Origin: Anaerolineae bacterium
Lineage (GTDB): Bacteria; Chloroflexota; Anaerolineae; DUEN01
Direction: 5' to 3'
Assembly: GCA_025060615.1 (NCBI GenBank)
Contig: JANXBS010000001.1
Location: 157,577-221,576 of the forward strand
Length of the DNA: 64,000 bases
Position numbers and translations under genes: made by a program. Below the pieces are notes generated by a model. The model searched no databases. It was not told the origin of the DNA and worked only from the letters and a program-made list of their open reading frames with translations. This document shows positions 26,339-35,155 of the stretch, in pieces; within the stretch, counting starts at the first letter, position 1, and the number at the start of each line of letters is the position of its first letter.

Positions 26339-27241
26339 ATGAAGTGGATCGAGATCAGCGTCCGAGTGGATCGGGAAGCAGCAGAGGCCGTCTATGAGTT
26401 CTTCAACCGCGTTTACCGCCAGGCGGATGGCGCCACCAGCACGGTGGTGGAGGCGGATGGTTACAACTCACGCGGCGAGCTGGTGGACACCTCAGTCCTC
26501 GTAAAGCTGTATGTGCCAGTAGATTCGCGTCTGGATGAGGTAAAGCGGCGTATCGAAGAAGGGTTATGGCATCTCAGCCAGATTAGCCCTTCGATCTCTG
26601 AGCCCACATTCCGTGAGCTGACTCAGGACGACTGGGCTCACGCCTGGAGGGAGCATTTTCATCCACAACGGATCGGCTCGCGATTGGTCATCAAGCCGAG
26701 CTGGCGTGCATGGCCAGCTGCTCCTGACGATGTGGTCATCGAGCTCGATCCAGGGATGGCATTCGGCACCGGGTTACACCCATCTACCCGGCTTTGTCTG
26801 ATCTTACTTGAGCGTTATCTGCAACCAGGCATGCGGGTGTTGGATCAGGGATCAGGCTCTGGTATCTTGTCCCTGGCAGCCGCCAAGCTAGGCGCAGCCT
26901 ATGTTCACGCCCGGGACATTGATCCGGTAGCTGTCCAGGCCACCCGTGAGAACGCCGAGCGCAACCACCTAGCCGACCGGATTCAGGTGACCCAAGGCTC
27001 CCTGCCGCCTGAGGAGGAATTCGATCTGATCCTATGTAACATTTTGGCTGATACGATCATCCATTTACTGAGGCTAGGGATGGTGACCCGATTAGCCCCC
27101 GGCGGTGTATTGATCGCTTCGGGGATTATTGAGACGCAGCAAGATCATGTAAAGGAGGTCATGGAGCTAAGGGGACTGCGGATCGTGGAGCGGCTGAGCG
27201 AAAGCGACTGGGTGGCCCTGGTAGCTCGACTTCCCGGGTGA
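26339..27241 (+). CDS. prmA: Ribosomal protein L11 methyltransferase
   Basis: S-adenosylmethionine-dependent trimethylation of ribosomal protein L11. The 300-residue protein starts MKWIEISVRVDREAAEAV, the L11-recognition domain, and contains DPGMAFGTGLHPSTRLCL, the SAM-binding VLDQGSGSGILSLAAAKLGA, and the NILADTI motif near 225, all typical of PrmA. It is 15 bases after dnaJ and 1 base before rsmE. The dnaJ-prmA-rsmE order is common in bacteria. Confidence 0.95.
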   Translation: MKWIEISVRVDREAAEAVYEFFNRVYRQADGATSTVVEADGYNSRGELVDTSVLVKLYVPVDSRLDEVKRRIEEGLWHLSQISPSISEPTFRELTQDDWAHAWREHFHPQRIGSRLVIKPSWRAWPAAPDDVVIELDPGMAFGTGLHPSTRLCLILLERYLQPGMRVLDQGSGSGILSLAAAKLGAAYVHARDIDPVAVQATRENAERNHLADRIQVTQGSLPPEEEFDLILCNILADTIIHLLRLGMVTRLAPGGVLIASGIIETQQDHVKEVMELRGLRIVERLSESDWVALVARLPG

Positions 27242-27242
27242 G

Positions 27243-27989
27243 ATGACTGTGCACCGGTTTTTCCTCCCACCTGACGTGATCCGGGAGGGGCAGGTCCGCT
27301 TTCCTGAGATGACCGCGCGTCAGATCCTGCATGTCCTGCGCCTGCGGCCAGGTGACATAGTCGCTGTCCTGGATGGGCAAGGTATACTTTACCGAGTCAT
27401 CTTGAAGCGCGTAGACAGGGATGCGGTGCTTGGACAGGTGACAGGACAAGAAGTGGCTACTGGCGAGCCGAAGATGGCTGTCACCCTCTACGCATCCCTA
27501 ATCAAAGGCGAACGATTCGAGTGGATTCTGCAGAAAGGCACCGAATTGGGGGTCTTGCGTTTCGTGCCGATGGTGACCGAGCGCACCGTGGTGCGAGATC
27601 TGACCCTGTCCACCTCGCGGCAGGCGCGCTGGCGACGCATCGTGCAAGAGGCTGCCGAACAAAGCGGCCGGGCGCTCCTCCCAGAGGTGGAGACGCCGAT
27701 GACCTTTGCGGCGGCCTGCGAGCAGGCCGCCATGGCTGATCTGAGCTTGATTGCCTGGGTGGAGGAGAAGAGACGCACATTGGCGGATATATGGGGTAAT
27801 CGCCGGCCGGCCACGCTGGCGATCTTAATCGGACCGGAAGGTGGGTTTACGCCCGATGAGGTGGAACAGGCCTGCGCCTGTGGGATCATGCCGTTTTCGA
27901 TGGGGCCACGGGTGTTGCGGGCAGAGACGGCGGCGGTGGTGGCTGTCGCGCTGGCGATGCAGCAAGCAGGTGAGCTGTCGCCCACCTGA
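27243..27989 (+). CDS. rsmE: 16S rRNA (uracil(1498)-N(3))-methyltransferase
   Basis: SPOUT-fold methyltransferase (248 aa) that methylates U1498 of 16S rRNA. It shows an N-terminal PUA-like domain, ASLIKGERFEWILQKGTELGV, the MVTERTVVR segment, and the knot motifs LIGPEGGFTPDEV and LGPRVLRAETA (here MGPRVLRAETA). It is separated from prmA by one base and converges on the Uma2 gene, whose end is six bases away. Confidence 0.95.
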   Translation: MTVHRFFLPPDVIREGQVRFPEMTARQILHVLRLRPGDIVAVLDGQGILYRVILKRVDRDAVLGQVTGQEVATGEPKMAVTLYASLIKGERFEWILQKGTELGVLRFVPMVTERTVVRDLTLSTSRQARWRRIVQEAAEQSGRALLPEVETPMTFAAACEQAAMADLSLIAWVEEKRRTLADIWGNRRPATLAILIGPEGGFTPDEVEQACACGIMPFSMGPRVLRAETAAVVAVALAMQQAGELSPT

Positions 27990-27995
27990 ACGAGT

Positions 27996-28598
27996 TTATA
28001 CCTGAGGGGCAAAGAGGGAGTCTAAAGGCACGTGAAAGCCGTCGAGCAGGGCAGAGTGGGCTATCTCGCCAGGACCATATCTGGCCAATAGCTCGTACAC
28101 TCCCTGGCGTAAGGTGAGGACCTCGATCGTGCGTGCGTCAGGATCCACAATCCAGTATTCGGAGACGCCGGCGCGGGCGTACTCCAGAGGCTTCTCTGCC
28201 CGATCGGCATGGCGGGTACTGGGGGAGGTGATCTCGATCACAAGATCAGGAGGGCCAAAGAACTGCTCGCCAATGCGATCATGGTGCTCTTTGGCCACGA
28301 ACAAGATATCGGGCTCGCGAATCTTCCCGGGCCAAAGCCGCACAGGTAGCGGAGCTATTCGAACAATGCCGAGGTTATGCTCCGTAACGAACGTTTGCAG
28401 CGAAGTGGCCAGATCTAGCAGGATGCGCTGGTGGGTGTTCGTAGGATGCGGAGGCATGATCAGTTCTCCCTCCGACAGCTCGAGATAACGGTTGGTCTCG
28501 GGCAAAGAGAAATAGTCTGCTTCCGTCCACTGTCCCTGGAGGGGGAACAGCTCAGCGATCTCAGTGGTCAAACGGGGTTCATACACGGTCTCTGACAT
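27996..28598 (-). CDS. Uma2 family (DUF820) PD-(D/E)XK nuclease-like protein
   Basis: A 200-residue protein of the Uma2 family, abundant in Chloroflexota and Cyanobacteria and thought to have a restriction-endonuclease-like fold. Visible family motifs are LELSEGELIMPP, REPDILFVAKEH, DLVIEITSPSTR with the catalytic-type Glu, then Asp-x(3)-Lys and EYARAGVSEYWIVDP. In-frame GTG 28616 is an alternative start, but ATG 28598 with a GAGG site fits the promoter position better. Biological role is unknown; members are often linked to mobile DNA. Confidence 0.88.
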   Translation of the reverse strand: MSETVYEPRLTTEIAELFPLQGQWTEADYFSLPETNRYLELSEGELIMPPHPTNTHQRILLDLATSLQTFVTEHNLGIVRIAPLPVRLWPGKIREPDILFVAKEHHDRIGEQFFGPPDLVIEITSPSTRHADRAEKPLEYARAGVSEYWIVDPDARTIEVLTLRQGVYELLARYGPGEIAHSALLDGFHVPLDSLFAPQV

Positions 28599-28611
28599 AG
28601 CCTCAGCACCG

Positions 28612-28641
28612 TTCACAAAGCCCTTTAAGGTAAATTATATC
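28612..28641. promoter_or_regulatory. Divergent promoter region for Uma2 gene and trxB
   Basis: On the + strand TTCACA (28612-28617), an 18-base spacer and TATATC (28636-28641) precede trxB. On the - strand a perfect TATAAT occupies 28639-28634, with no clear -35, for the Uma2 gene. The two -10 elements overlap, so the two directions may compete. Confidence 0.5.
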
Positions 28642-28679
28642 ATGTCTGTCCTTAGGAGTCACTCTTAGGAGAAGGCCTT

Positions 28680-29660
28680 ATGAGCACAGAGTTAGAAAAT
28701 GTGATCATCATCGGGAGTGGTCCAGCTGGGCTCACTGCGGGGTTGTACGCAGCCCGTGCAGAGCTGAAGCCGCTCCTGCTCACCGGCAACGAGATCGGCG
28801 GCCAGATCTCGCTGACCACCGATGTCGAAAACTATCCTGGCTTCCCGGAGGCGATCACTGGCCCGGAACTGATCGAACGGATGCGGGAGCAGGCTGAGAA
28901 GTTCGGCTGTCGTATCGAGCACGACTACGTGACCAGGGTGGACTTCCTACGCCATCCGTTTATCATTGAGACCGGCAACGGTAAGCAATATGCCGCGAAG
29001 GCCGTGATCGTCGCCACGGGTGCTACGCCTCGTCGCCTAGGAGTGCCCGGCGAACAGGAATTCACCGGGCGGGGCGTTTCCTACTGCGCCACCTGTGACG
29101 GCTTCTTCTTCCGAGGGAAGGAGCTGGTGGTGGTCGGCGGCGGCGACAGCGCGCTGGAAGAGGGGTTGTTCCTTACCCGGTTTGCCACGAAGGTCCGCAT
29201 CGTACACCGGCGTGACCAGTTGCGGGCGAGCCAGATCCTGCAGCGCCGAGCGTTCGCCAATGAGAAGATTGAGTTCATCTGGAACAGCATCGTAACCGCT
29301 ATCCATGGCGATGGCAGTGTCCGCTCCGTGACCTTGAGGAACGTCAAGACGGGCGAGGAGAGCGAGTTGAAGACCGACGGGGTCTTTATCTATATCGGCC
29401 ATATCCCGAATACTCAACTATTCGTCGGCCAACTGGAGATGGATCCAGACGGTTACCTGATCGTGGACAAACGGATGCGCACAAATATCCCTGGGGTCTT
29501 CGCCGCTGGCGATGTGCAGGACCGCTATTTCCGACAGGTGGCGACCGCCGTCGGCCAAGGGTGTGCCGCAGCGATGGAGGCCGAGAAGTTCATCGCCGAG
29601 CTAGAGGACCGCGCTTACGAGGGACACAAGGAGGCTGCAAGGTCGTTCGAAGCGCGATGA
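28680..29660 (+). CDS. trxB: Thioredoxin-disulfide reductase
   Basis: NADPH-dependent flavoenzyme (326 aa) that reduces thioredoxin. It has the FAD motif [17 protein letters not shown], the redox-active C-A-T-C-D-G (about residue 138), the NADPH motif [17 protein letters not shown] and the C-terminal [21 protein letters not shown], in order. A TAGGAGAAGG ribosome site precedes the ATG. It converges on secF, with an inverted repeat in the gap. Confidence 0.95.
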   Translation: MSTELENVIIIGSGPAGLTAGLYAARAELKPLLLTGNEIGGQISLTTDVENYPGFPEAITGPELIERMREQAEKFGCRIEHDYVTRVDFLRHPFIIETGNGKQYAAKAVIVATGATPRRLGVPGEQEFTGRGVSYCATCDGFFFRGKELVVVGGGDSALEEGLFLTRFATKVRIVHRRDQLRASQILQRRAFANEKIEFIWNSIVTAIHGDGSVRSVTLRNVKTGEESELKTDGVFIYIGHIPNTQLFVGQLEMDPDGYLIVDKRMRTNIPGVFAAGDVQDRYFRQVATAVGQGCAAAMEAEKFIAELEDRAYEGHKEAARSFEAR

Positions 29661-29690
29661 CAGGGATTGAATAGCCAGATGGCTTACGTT

Positions 29691-29792
29691 ACAGAAGGCC
29701 TTGCCCTAACAGCCATGAAGGTAAGCACCAGGGGTTGTCCTTGGCGTTAACCCTCCTATGGGGAAAGGGTGGCAAAGGGCAATGCCTTCTGT
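29691..29792. repeat. Long imperfect inverted repeat between trxB and secF
   Basis: Sixteen-base arms ACAGAAGGCCTTGCCC (29691-29706) and GGGCAATGCCTTCTGT (29777-29792) are reverse complements with a single mismatch, enclosing about 70 bases. It lies exactly in the gap between two convergent genes. It could end both transcripts or be a remnant of a small non-coding mobile element; no transposase is nearby. Confidence 0.65.
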
Positions 29793-29803
29793 CACCCCAT
29801 TGA

Positions 29804-30745
29804 TTACGCAGTGGCTGGCTGGTGCCTTCGCAGTCGTAGCCACAGCCGCCTTAGGTCCCCCTGCTCCCACACTACCAGCAGCGGCACTGCATTGAAGATC
29901 GAAGAATAGGTGCCGCTGATCAGCCCGACCAGCATGGTGGCGATGAACTGCTTGATCGTTGCGCCACCGAAGAGCAAGATCGCAATCATGACGAAAATCG
30001 CGTTGAGTTGCGTGGCCAGAGACCGGTGTAGCGTCTCCAGAAGGCTGCGGTTAACCACTGTCTCGAAGGACTCACCGCGGCGCTTAGGGATATTCTCGCG
30101 GATGCGATCGAACACGACGATGGTATCCTGTACGGAAAAGCCGATCACCGTCAGCAGCGCACTCAGGAAAAGCGCGTCCACTTCCCACTTCAGGATGAGG
30201 CTGGCAATAGAGAACAGGCCGGTGGTCACTAGGATGTCATGGATCATCGCAACGATGGCACAGATGCCGAAACGGAACGGATGTGGCACCCGTCGAAAGG
30301 CCACAATGATGAAGCCCAATATCGCTAAAGAAGCTGCAATCACGGCTATCGTCGCCGCCTGAGTCACCTCGCGGCCGATGGCCGGTCCGACCGAGCGGAA
30401 CTGCAGCTCGTCAGCCGGGCCGAATCGTTCCTCTAGCGCCTGCCGCAGCGCGACCTTGGTCTCGTTATCAATCTCCTTGAGGCGGATCACCACCGTGCGG
30501 CCGTCACCCACCGTCTGCACCGTCGTATCAGTGAACCCGCGATCCACGAATGGCTCTCGTACCTCGGCCGGCTGTACCGGCTGGGCGAATCGCAGCTCCC
30601 AGAAGGATCCACCCGTGAAGTCAATGCTCAGGCGGAGAGGTGTGCCATAGGTGATCGTGGAGTAGATCATCGCGATCAGCCCAGGGATGATGATTAAGGC
30701 CGAGAGCAAGAAATACCAGCCGCGCTTCTCGACAATGTTGAACAA
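29804..30745 (-). CDS. secF: Protein translocase subunit SecF
   Basis: Membrane subunit (313 aa) of the SecDF complex that helps pull preproteins through SecYEG using the proton gradient. It has an N-terminal span, the IDFTGGSFWELRF domain, VGPAIGREVTQAA, five more spans and the conserved TVIGFSVQDTIVVFDRIREN. The frame is open upstream to 31006, but that part overlaps secD in sense and is unlike SecF. A TTG at 30745 sits seven bases after AGGAGGGG, so TTG is the likely start. Downstream partner of secD, 29 bases apart. Confidence 0.93.
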   Translation of the reverse strand: MFNIVEKRGWYFLLSALIIIPGLIAMIYSTITYGTPLRLSIDFTGGSFWELRFAQPVQPAEVREPFVDRGFTDTTVQTVGDGRTVVIRLKEIDNETKVALRQALEERFGPADELQFRSVGPAIGREVTQAATIAVIAASLAILGFIIVAFRRVPHPFRFGICAIVAMIHDILVTTGLFSIASLILKWEVDALFLSALLTVIGFSVQDTIVVFDRIRENIPKRRGESFETVVNRSLLETLHRSLATQLNAIFVMIAILLFGGATIKQFIATMLVGLISGTYSSIFNAVPLLVVWEQGDLRRLWLRLRRHQPATA

Positions 30746-30774
30746 GGGAAATCCCCTCCTCGCTCTAGGAGTAC

Positions 30775-32370
30775 CTAGAACCCTAGCAGCCAGCGGTGTT
30801 TCACGATGGACTCGCCAGCTCCGCCAAGAACCGCTCGCATGAAGGTGCGAGTGGCCACCACTGCCGTGAACATGCTGATCAATACTCCCAACCCTAGATT
30901 GATGGCGAAGCCCTTCACCATGCTCGCCCCGAAATTCGAGCCAAACCAGGCCAGAATGATGCAGGTGATGATGGTAGACAGGTTCGAGTCCAGGATGGCT
31001 GTCCACGCCCGCTTGAACCCGGCTTCCACTGCCAGCGGCAACGGTCGGCCAGCTCGCAGCTCCTCTTTCATACGCTCGAAGATGAGGATATTGGCATCCA
31101 CGGCCATGCCAGTGGAGAGGAGGAAGCCAGCGATGCCAGGCAACGTTAGGGTCACCGGCACCAGCTTGAAGATGGCCAGGTTCAGCACGGCATATGTGAG
31201 CAGGGCGAAATCGGCCAGAAGCCCAGGCAACCGGTAATAGACCAACATGAAGAGCAGAACCACCGAGACGCCAATTAGCCCTGCCCTGATGCTTTTCTGG
31301 ATGGAATCCTGCCCCAACGTGGGGCCGATCGTGCGTACGTCCACCACCCGTAGCGGCACCGGCAGCGCGCCGTAGCGCATTTGCACGGCCAGGTTGCGCG
31401 CTTCGGACAGCTCAAATCCCTGCGTGCCCCCCTCGATAATGCCCCGCGTGCCAATCCTAGCGCGGATCTCTGGACAGGAGATCACAATCTTGTCCATTGT
31501 AATGCACAGATAACGGCCGATGTTTTTAGCCGTGTGTTCCTCGAACTTGCGCCCACCCTCTTCGGTTAGCTCAAACGCGATGTAAGGCCGTCCCAAGTTG
31601 TCGAACTGGACCTGCGCGTCCTTCAGATCAGCGCCGGTCATAATCGTATGGAACACGCGATCGGTGATAGTGGGGATCTCATTCGTCCCTGTCACTGGGC
31701 TGATAGTGCCGGTGATCGCGCCGGTGGCCGTCACGACGCTTGTCGATGTCACCGTCTCGCCGCCGGTTAGAGGCGCTGTCGTCGTAATCCCTCCGGTGGT
31801 CGTGAGCTCACCGGTGGCCGTCATAGGGCTTGTCGAGGTCACCGTCTCGTTACTGGTGAGGGTCGTCGTCGCCGTGACCTCACCGGTAGCTGTGATCGCC
31901 GTCGAAGCGGAGGCGCCGCCAGCGAAATCCGTCAGGATTCGGACATTACGGGCGATGGGGGTGGCACCGGCATCCACGAACTCCAGCAGCCCGGTGGACT
32001 TTAAGGTAGCGATCGCCTGCTCTGGCTTCTCGATGCCCGGCAATTCCACGATAATGCGCCGATCGCCCTGGGCTTGTACTAACGGCTCAACGACGCCCAA
32101 CCCATTTACGCGCTGCTCCACGATGACGCGCGCAGCATCCATTGCGTCTCTAGAGATGGGCTGACCCTCTGGCATATCGGCTTCGAGCAGCACCTGAAGC
32201 CCTCCCTGCAAGTCCAGGCCCAGTTTTAACTCCAGAGAGCGCAAATCCTGCGGTTGCCAAAACAGCGCCTGGGCAAGCCAGGTAGGGTGTTGGACGGGCA
32301 GGGCAATGTAGAGGGCCACCAAAGCCAAGAGCACGATCGCGATGAGTGAAATCCAATTGCGATCTCGCAT
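30775..32370 (-). CDS. secD: Protein translocase subunit SecD
   Basis: Large subunit (531 aa) of SecDF. The N-terminal span (RNWISLIAIVLLALVALYIA) is followed by GLDLQGGLQVLLEA, the extracytoplasmic P1 domain, and five C-terminal spans with AGFLLSTGMAVDANILIFERMKEEL. Residues about 156-232 form a Thr/Ser/Gly-rich low-complexity insert with a 30-residue repeat inside P1, absent from textbook SecD. Expression likely comes from a consensus promoter at 32452-32480. Confidence 0.94.
   Translation of the reverse strand: MRDRNWISLIAIVLLALVALYIALPVQHPTWLAQALFWQPQDLRSLELKLGLDLQGGLQVLLEADMPEGQPISRDAMDAARVIVEQRVNGLGVVEPLVQAQGDRRIIVELPGIEKPEQAIATLKSTGLLEFVDAGATPIARNVRILTDFAGGASASTAITATGEVTATTTLTSNETVTSTSPMTATGELTTTGGITTTAPLTGGETVTSTSVVTATGAITGTISPVTGTNEIPTITDRVFHTIMTGADLKDAQVQFDNLGRPYIAFELTEEGGRKFEEHTAKNIGRYLCITMDKIVISCPEIRARIGTRGIIEGGTQGFELSEARNLAVQMRYGALPVPLRVVDVRTIGPTLGQDSIQKSIRAGLIGVSVVLLFMLVYYRLPGLLADFALLTYAVLNLAIFKLVPVTLTLPGIAGFLLSTGMAVDANILIFERMKEELRAGRPLPLAVEAGFKRAWTAILDSNLSTIITCIILAWFGSNFGASMVKGFAINLGLGVLISMFTAVVATRTFMRAVLGGAGESIVKHRWLLGF
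31675..31905 (-). repeat. Thr-rich tandem repeat insert within secD
   Basis: Within secD, ETVTSTSPMTATGE (residues 175-188) recurs 30 residues later as ETVTSTSVVTATGA (205-218). At DNA level the segments starting about 31721 and 31811 align with a 90-base period. The insert is almost wholly Thr, Gly, Ser, Ala and Val and is predicted to be extracytoplasmic and flexible. Confidence 0.75.
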
Positions 32371-32451
32371 GCGGCGGTTTCCTTCGATTTTGGAATCAGG
32401 AAGGCAAGATAAGCCCGCCCAGCGGGGCCGCCAGGGCGGACAAACAGAGCG

Positions 32452-32480
32452 ATTATATCAGCGGCCGTTGTTCCTGTCAA
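32452..32480 (-). promoter_or_regulatory. Consensus sigma-70-type promoter for secD-secF
   Basis: On the - strand TTGACA (32480-32475), exactly 17 bases, and TATAAT (32457-32452) match the consensus perfectly. Predicted start about 32445 gives a leader of about 75 bases to secD. The -35 and spacer lie within the last codons of the upstream kinase-like gene. Confidence 0.8.
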
Positions 32481-32826
32481 AATGACGTCGTCCGTCCAGG
32501 AACGCCCGCACACGCTCGAACACCTGAGACAGCGTCAGCTCGTCTGTCGCGAGGTAGAGATCGCAGTGCGCTCGTGCGTGCGCCAATCGCCGATATTGCT
32601 CGGCCAGCAGCTCTGGAGACCAATCAGATCGCGGGCGGCGACGCGCCAGCGTATCCAACCGCGCGTCCAGATACACCAGCACTTGCGGCGGATTCATACG
32701 ACGCCACATATCGGGCACGTATGAGTGCTCCTGCGCGCAGTGATGCGCATCATATCCGGCCGCGCGCAGCCGGCTCACCAACTCGGATTTGCCTGACGCG
32801 CACGGCCCCACCACTTTGATGCGCAT
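32458..32826 (-). CDS. Small P-loop nucleotide kinase-like protein
   Basis: A 122-residue P-loop protein with VGPCASGKSELVSRL at the N-terminus (Walker A G-x4-G-K-S), an Arg-rich LID-like region RRRPRSDW and Asp in VYLDARLD as possible Walker B. It resembles an adenylate-kinase/AAA-type small kinase, shorter than a full kinase (usual about 180 aa). ATG 32826 is six bases after GGAGG; the first ATG at 32832 touches the site and is less likely. Its end holds the secD promoter. Substrate unknown. Confidence 0.78.
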   Translation of the reverse strand: MRIKVVGPCASGKSELVSRLRAAGYDAHHCAQEHSYVPDMWRRMNPPQVLVYLDARLDTLARRRPRSDWSPELLAEQYRRLAHARAHCDLYLATDELTLSQVFERVRAFLDGRRHFDRNNGR

Positions 32827-32829
32827 GAT

Positions 32830-32850
32830 CATCCTCCACTGTCCGTCGTC
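32830..32850 (-). repeat. Short copy of the GAC heptad repeat
   Basis: On the - strand 32850-32830 reads as heptamers GACGACG, GACAGTG, GAGGATG, in phase with the longer copies at 21274 and 63044. It provides the GGAGG ribosome site of the kinase-like gene. Confidence 0.45.
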
Positions 32851-33562
32851 AAAACGTCGGCAGCGGGAAGCTCACCTCCAACCGGCGGGCGCCATCCGCC
32901 GGCTCGCCTTCCACTACGCAAACCACTAGCACGCTGATGTCATCCTGCGGGCGGCCGCGGTCCAGGGCGATAGCTTCAGCCAGGATCGCGTCGGCCAGGG
33001 CTCGCGCGTTCCCCGCTCGTTCCTGAGCGAGGCGTATAGCCAAGGAGACCACATCCAGATGCCGGCCTTCGCGCGTTCCGGCCGACCACACGCCGTCTGT
33101 GGTCACGATCACGGTGGTGGACACTTCAATAGGGATCTCCGTGATCACCGGCTTCACGCGCGCCCCTATCCCAATAGGCTCGCTTGGCTCATCTAATAGC
33201 CGTACCCCCTGACTACCTAGGACGATCACTGGACAGGAGCTATTGCGAGAAATCACCAGCGTGTGGCTGACCAGGTCTACCGACAGGATCGTGAGGGTGG
33301 CTAGCACCTGTGCCTGGCGCAACGTGCGCAGGTAGTCGTGGGTTGCGCGGGCGACCGCGCCATCGCGCACCCCTTCCGCCAACAGCGAGACCGCCTTGCG
33401 CGCTACCAGGTTGCTGATGGCTTTAGCGCTGCGGCCGCTGCGCTGACCGTCCACTAGCACGAAGGAGAGCCCGCCGTGAGGCCGCTCAATCATCTCGAGT
33501 GTGTCGCCGCTCTCGCTGGCAGCGTACTTAGCCACCTTAGCGGCCGCTGCCTGAACCTGCAT
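32849..33562 (-). CDS. PP2C/SpoIIE-type serine phosphatase-like protein
   Basis: A 237-residue phosphatase-like domain. Family landmarks are LVDGQRSGRSAKAIS (first metal Asp, about residue 36), ILSVDL, the VTTDGVWSAG segment (about 150) and DDISVLVVCV at the C-terminus with the last metal Asp. Such proteins dephosphorylate Ser/Thr on anti-anti-sigma or other regulators. The frame extends upstream into the CCA-enzyme gene; ATG 33562, 11 bases after that gene's stop, is chosen. No partner kinase or STAS protein is adjacent. Confidence 0.8.
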   Translation of the reverse strand: MQVQAAAAKVAKYAASESGDTLEMIERPHGGLSFVLVDGQRSGRSAKAISNLVARKAVSLLAEGVRDGAVARATHDYLRTLRQAQVLATLTILSVDLVSHTLVISRNSSCPVIVLGSQGVRLLDEPSEPIGIGARVKPVITEIPIEVSTTVIVTTDGVWSAGTREGRHLDVVSLAIRLAQERAGNARALADAILAEAIALDRGRPQDDISVLVVCVVEGEPADGARRLEVSFPLPTF

Positions 33563-33572
33563 AGCCCTCACC

Positions 33573-35138
33573 TTACTCCCGAGGCTTCTCCGCTGAGCGC
33601 TCGCCCCACAGCCGGCGCGCGAGCTCCAGTGCCTCCACTTGGTCCCGTACCTCGCCGACCACTTGTGCTTCATACACGGCGTCAAGTAAGCGGCCCACCT
33701 CAGGGCCTGGAGCGATCCCCAGCTCGCGGATCAAGGTATGCCCATCCAACAGAGGCTCTGGGGTCAGGGTTTCCTCACGGCGTTCAAGCCAGGCCGCCAG
33801 CATCTGAGCCACACGGCCGACCCGATCGCGCCACTCGACTAGGTCGAGGTCGGCTCCATATGTCGCCCGGTGGTCGGCCAGGCTACACAGCAAGAGCTCC
33901 ACCCCCATAGCGCCCGCATCCCGGAAGAAGCGGTAAATCGCTCGTCGCGATGGCTCTTGCCCCTCGCGCAGCAGCGCAAACGGCCGCATGTGGAGGCGAA
34001 CCATCGTGCCCAGATGGCGCATCTCCTCTCGGCTGAAGCGCAACAAGAAAAGCCGATCTTCGACCAGCCGTGCCCCCTGGCGTTCGTGGTTCAGAAAGCG
34101 CACGCGGCCATCGGCCTCCACTGTGCGGGTAAGCGCCTTGCCCCAGTCGTGCGCCATCGCTAGCCAGCGTAGCCACCCAGCACGAGGGTGTCCACTACTA
34201 ACTTCTCGGCTCAAATGCGCCCGTAATGGCTCGGCATACCGGACGAGCTGTTCCCACATCAGCGACTCGGGCACATCTTGTGGCCGCCCCTCGCCCCAGA
34301 TGAGCATCAGCAGACGATCGGCCGCTTGCATCGTCTGGATCGTATGCTCGAACACATCCCAGTGATGTGGTGGGCTCTGTTGCAGATCAACCAGGGCTGC
34401 CATCTCCGGCAGAACGACGGCCAGAAGCTGGAGATGATGCAACACGCGCACCGCGCGAGCACATCCCGTTTGGCCGATCATACGCCACAGCTCATCTCGC
34501 ACTCTCTCGGCTGCCCCAAAAGCTAACAGGGGCGCGGTTTCGCGAATCGCTTGGATCAGCTCTGGTGACAGGCGTAGCCCCAACTCACCCGCCAGCCGCG
34601 GCGCGCGCAAGAGCCGGACTGGGTCGGCTCTCAGCGCGTGCTCTGAGGCCAGACGCAAGATCCCTCGCTTCAAGTCTTCCATCCCCCCCAAGGGATCAAT
34701 CAGTTCCCCTGCCGCCCCAGCGCTCAACAGCACAGCCATCGCGTTGATAGTGAAATCGCGTGCGCGAAGATCGTCTTCCAACTGTGGCCCCTGCAAGCGA
34801 ACCACGTCCACGATTAACGGCTGCGCCGAGCGATCTGGGATCGTCAAGTCGTCCGTGGCCGCTGGGATGGCCGGGAGCAGGGCGCGGCCGAAGTCGCGGC
34901 GTGGGTCCAGCAGATAAAAATCGCCATTGAAGTGATCCGCCACTTGCCGGGCCAACGCTGCAGCGTCCGCAGGCACCACCAGGTCCAGGTCGTGCGTCTC
35001 CCGTCGCAACAGGCGATCCCGTACTGCTCCCCCCACCAGCCACACGGGCTGCCGCTGTCGGGCGACGAACGATAAGACCTCATAGGCCAATGTGTCAGGC
35101 TTTACCCACCGCTCTGGAAGCTCTACGCGCTTCACCAT
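33573..35138 (-). CDS. CCA tRNA nucleotidyltransferase / poly(A) polymerase family with HD domain
   Basis: Class II nucleotidyltransferase (521 aa). The head domain has WLVGGAVRDRLLRRETHDLDLVV with the D-x-D metal site, then ARDFTINAMAV, LIDPLGGMEDL and the RADPVRLLRAPRLAGELG neck motif. The C-terminal half holds an HD-type phosphohydrolase domain (HHWDVFEHT, AMAHDWGKA, LHMRPF). This combination adds or repairs the CCA end of tRNA; a poly(A) polymerase role cannot be excluded. It starts the - strand group that runs through the phosphatase, the kinase-like gene and secDF. Confidence 0.9.
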   Translation of the reverse strand: MVKRVELPERWVKPDTLAYEVLSFVARQRQPVWLVGGAVRDRLLRRETHDLDLVVPADAAALARQVADHFNGDFYLLDPRRDFGRALLPAIPAATDDLTIPDRSAQPLIVDVVRLQGPQLEDDLRARDFTINAMAVLLSAGAAGELIDPLGGMEDLKRGILRLASEHALRADPVRLLRAPRLAGELGLRLSPELIQAIRETAPLLAFGAAERVRDELWRMIGQTGCARAVRVLHHLQLLAVVLPEMAALVDLQQSPPHHWDVFEHTIQTMQAADRLLMLIWGEGRPQDVPESLMWEQLVRYAEPLRAHLSREVSSGHPRAGWLRWLAMAHDWGKALTRTVEADGRVRFLNHERQGARLVEDRLFLLRFSREEMRHLGTMVRLHMRPFALLREGQEPSRRAIYRFFRDAGAMGVELLLCSLADHRATYGADLDLVEWRDRVGRVAQMLAAWLERREETLTPEPLLDGHTLIRELGIAPGPEVGRLLDAVYEAQVVGEVRDQVEALELARRLWGERSAEKPRE

Positions 35139-35155
35139 CGTGCATTGCTGCGCTA

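Noticed and set aside
29691-29792. Insertion sequence ends
   Set aside because: The arms resemble terminal repeats, but no transposase or target duplication is visible, so it is reported only as an inverted repeat.
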